64,000 nt of DNA from an uncultured Polaribacter sp. (GTDB lineage Bacteria > Bacteroidota > Bacteroidia > Flavobacteriales > Flavobacteriaceae): assembly GCF_947501385.1 (NCBI RefSeq), contig NZ_CANMVP010000019.1, positions 1 to 64,000 of the forward strand. Reading direction: 5' to 3'. Positions within the stretch are counted from its first letter, which is position 1. Every line of letters starts with the position of its first letter. The translations under genes and the position numbers were made by a program. Shown here in pieces: positions 63,729 through 64,000 of this stretch. Below the pieces are notes generated by a model. That model was not told where the DNA came from. It saw only the letters and a list, made by a program, of their open reading frames with translations, and ran no database searches.

Positions 63729-64000
63729 ATGGACGAATTTATTTTGTATTTTAAAATGGGTCTAAATCACGTTTTAGACTTTGGTGCTTATGATCATATA
63801 TTATTTCTGGTTGTTTTAGCTGTTGTTTTCAGTTTTAACCAATTTAAAAAAGTATTGTGGTTGGTAACACTTTTTACCATTGGGCACTCTGTAACCCTAG
63901 CTTTGTCTGCTTACGGAATTCTAAATGTAAACATGAAACTTATAGAGTTTCTAATTCCTTTAACCATATTTATTACAGGTGTAATGAATGTGTTCACTGC
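63729..64000 (+). CDS. HupE/UreJ-like membrane protein, N-terminal part
   Basis: The first 90 codons of a gene that runs off the window. The translation begins MDEFILYFKMGLNHVLDFGA, followed by YDHILFLVVLAVVF, WLVTLFTIGHSVTLALSAYG and LIEFLIPLTIFITGVMN. The HxxDxxAYDH-like start, GHS in a helix and several hydrophobic segments match the HupE/UreJ_2 family, whose members are thought to carry metal ions or to serve hydrogenase/urease maturation. In flavobacteria it also occurs without those enzymes. The rest is needed for a firmer statement. Confidence 0.75.
   Translation, partial: MDEFILYFKMGLNHVLDFGAYDHILFLVVLAVVFSFNQFKKVLWLVTLFTIGHSVTLALSAYGILNVNMKLIEFLIPLTIFITGVMNVFT

Overview
The window is AT-rich DNA from a marine Bacteroidetes, most likely a Flavobacteriaceae member of the Polaribacter/Tenacibaculum type. 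Evidence: two SusC/SusD pairs, type IX secretion C-terminal sorting domains, promoters with the Bacteroidetes -7 element TAnnTTTG, little Shine-Dalgarno sequence, and several intergenic palindrome families of the flavobacterial kind. The species is inference.

Layout. (1) 1-5070: right part of an integrative mobilizable element. It carries a MobC-like protein, a DnaC-like ATPase, a replication protein with iteron-like repeats inside its gene, an excisionase-like HTH protein, an unknown protein and a tyrosine recombinase; a dyad (candidate att site) and an orphan terminator lie at its outer edge. (2) 5124-9112: EamA permease, KDPG aldolase, KDG kinase and a divergent LacI regulator with two matching operators. 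(3) 9148-30244: an alginate utilization locus. It encodes a DEH reductase-type SDR, an MFS permease, a GntR/FadR regulator, two PL7 lyases, two surface glycan-binding lipoproteins, SusD, SusC, a KdgF-type cupin, a PL17 lyase, a secreted T9SS protein of unknown role, a second heparinase II/III-fold protein and a two-domain PL6 lyase. (4) 30462-43452: hexuronate catabolism with UxaC, a Gfo/Idh/MocA oxidoreductase, a jelly-roll lyase-like T9SS protein, a TRAP transporter, a DUF4861 protein, KduD, KduI, UxuA, a fructuronate reductase-type SDR and a LacI regulator. (5) 43556-58472: a GlcNAc-glycan locus with two GH20 enzymes, NagA, NagB, an SSS symporter, a LacI regulator, a GH16-like lipoprotein, a fasciclin/DNRLRE lipoprotein, SusD and SusC. 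(6) 58473-64000: a MITE-like 335-bp element, an EcsC protein, a DUF2383-like protein, an AraC-BLUF fusion, a paralogous AraC regulator without BLUF, and the start of a HupE/UreJ-like membrane protein.

How it fits together. Alginate is cut outside or at the surface by PL7 and PL6 and imported by SusCD. PL17 and perhaps the second heparinase-fold enzyme finish it to unsaturated monouronate. KdgF, the SDR, KdgK and Eda then take it through DEH, KDG and KDPG to pyruvate and glyceraldehyde-3-phosphate. The hexuronate block (UxaC, UxuB-type SDR, UxuA) and the KduI/KduD pair feed the same KDG pool. The GlcNAc block gives fructose-6-phosphate through NagA and NagB.

Regulation is unusually readable. 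Paired TGGTWWACCA boxes 13-14 bp apart overlap TATATTTG -7 elements at five promoters, and a single box precedes the gntR gene; I infer a GntR/FadR alginate regulon. A TGCAAACGTTTGCA-type operator overlaps the -33 of three promoters in the GlcNAc locus. GTTCAATCG-type operators lie between kdgK and its LacI gene, and two GTGYACGCACAC operators precede the hexuronate genes. The most unusual gene is the AraC-BLUF fusion, whose five flavin-site residues have the same spacing as in AppA, which suggests a blue-light-responsive transcription factor.
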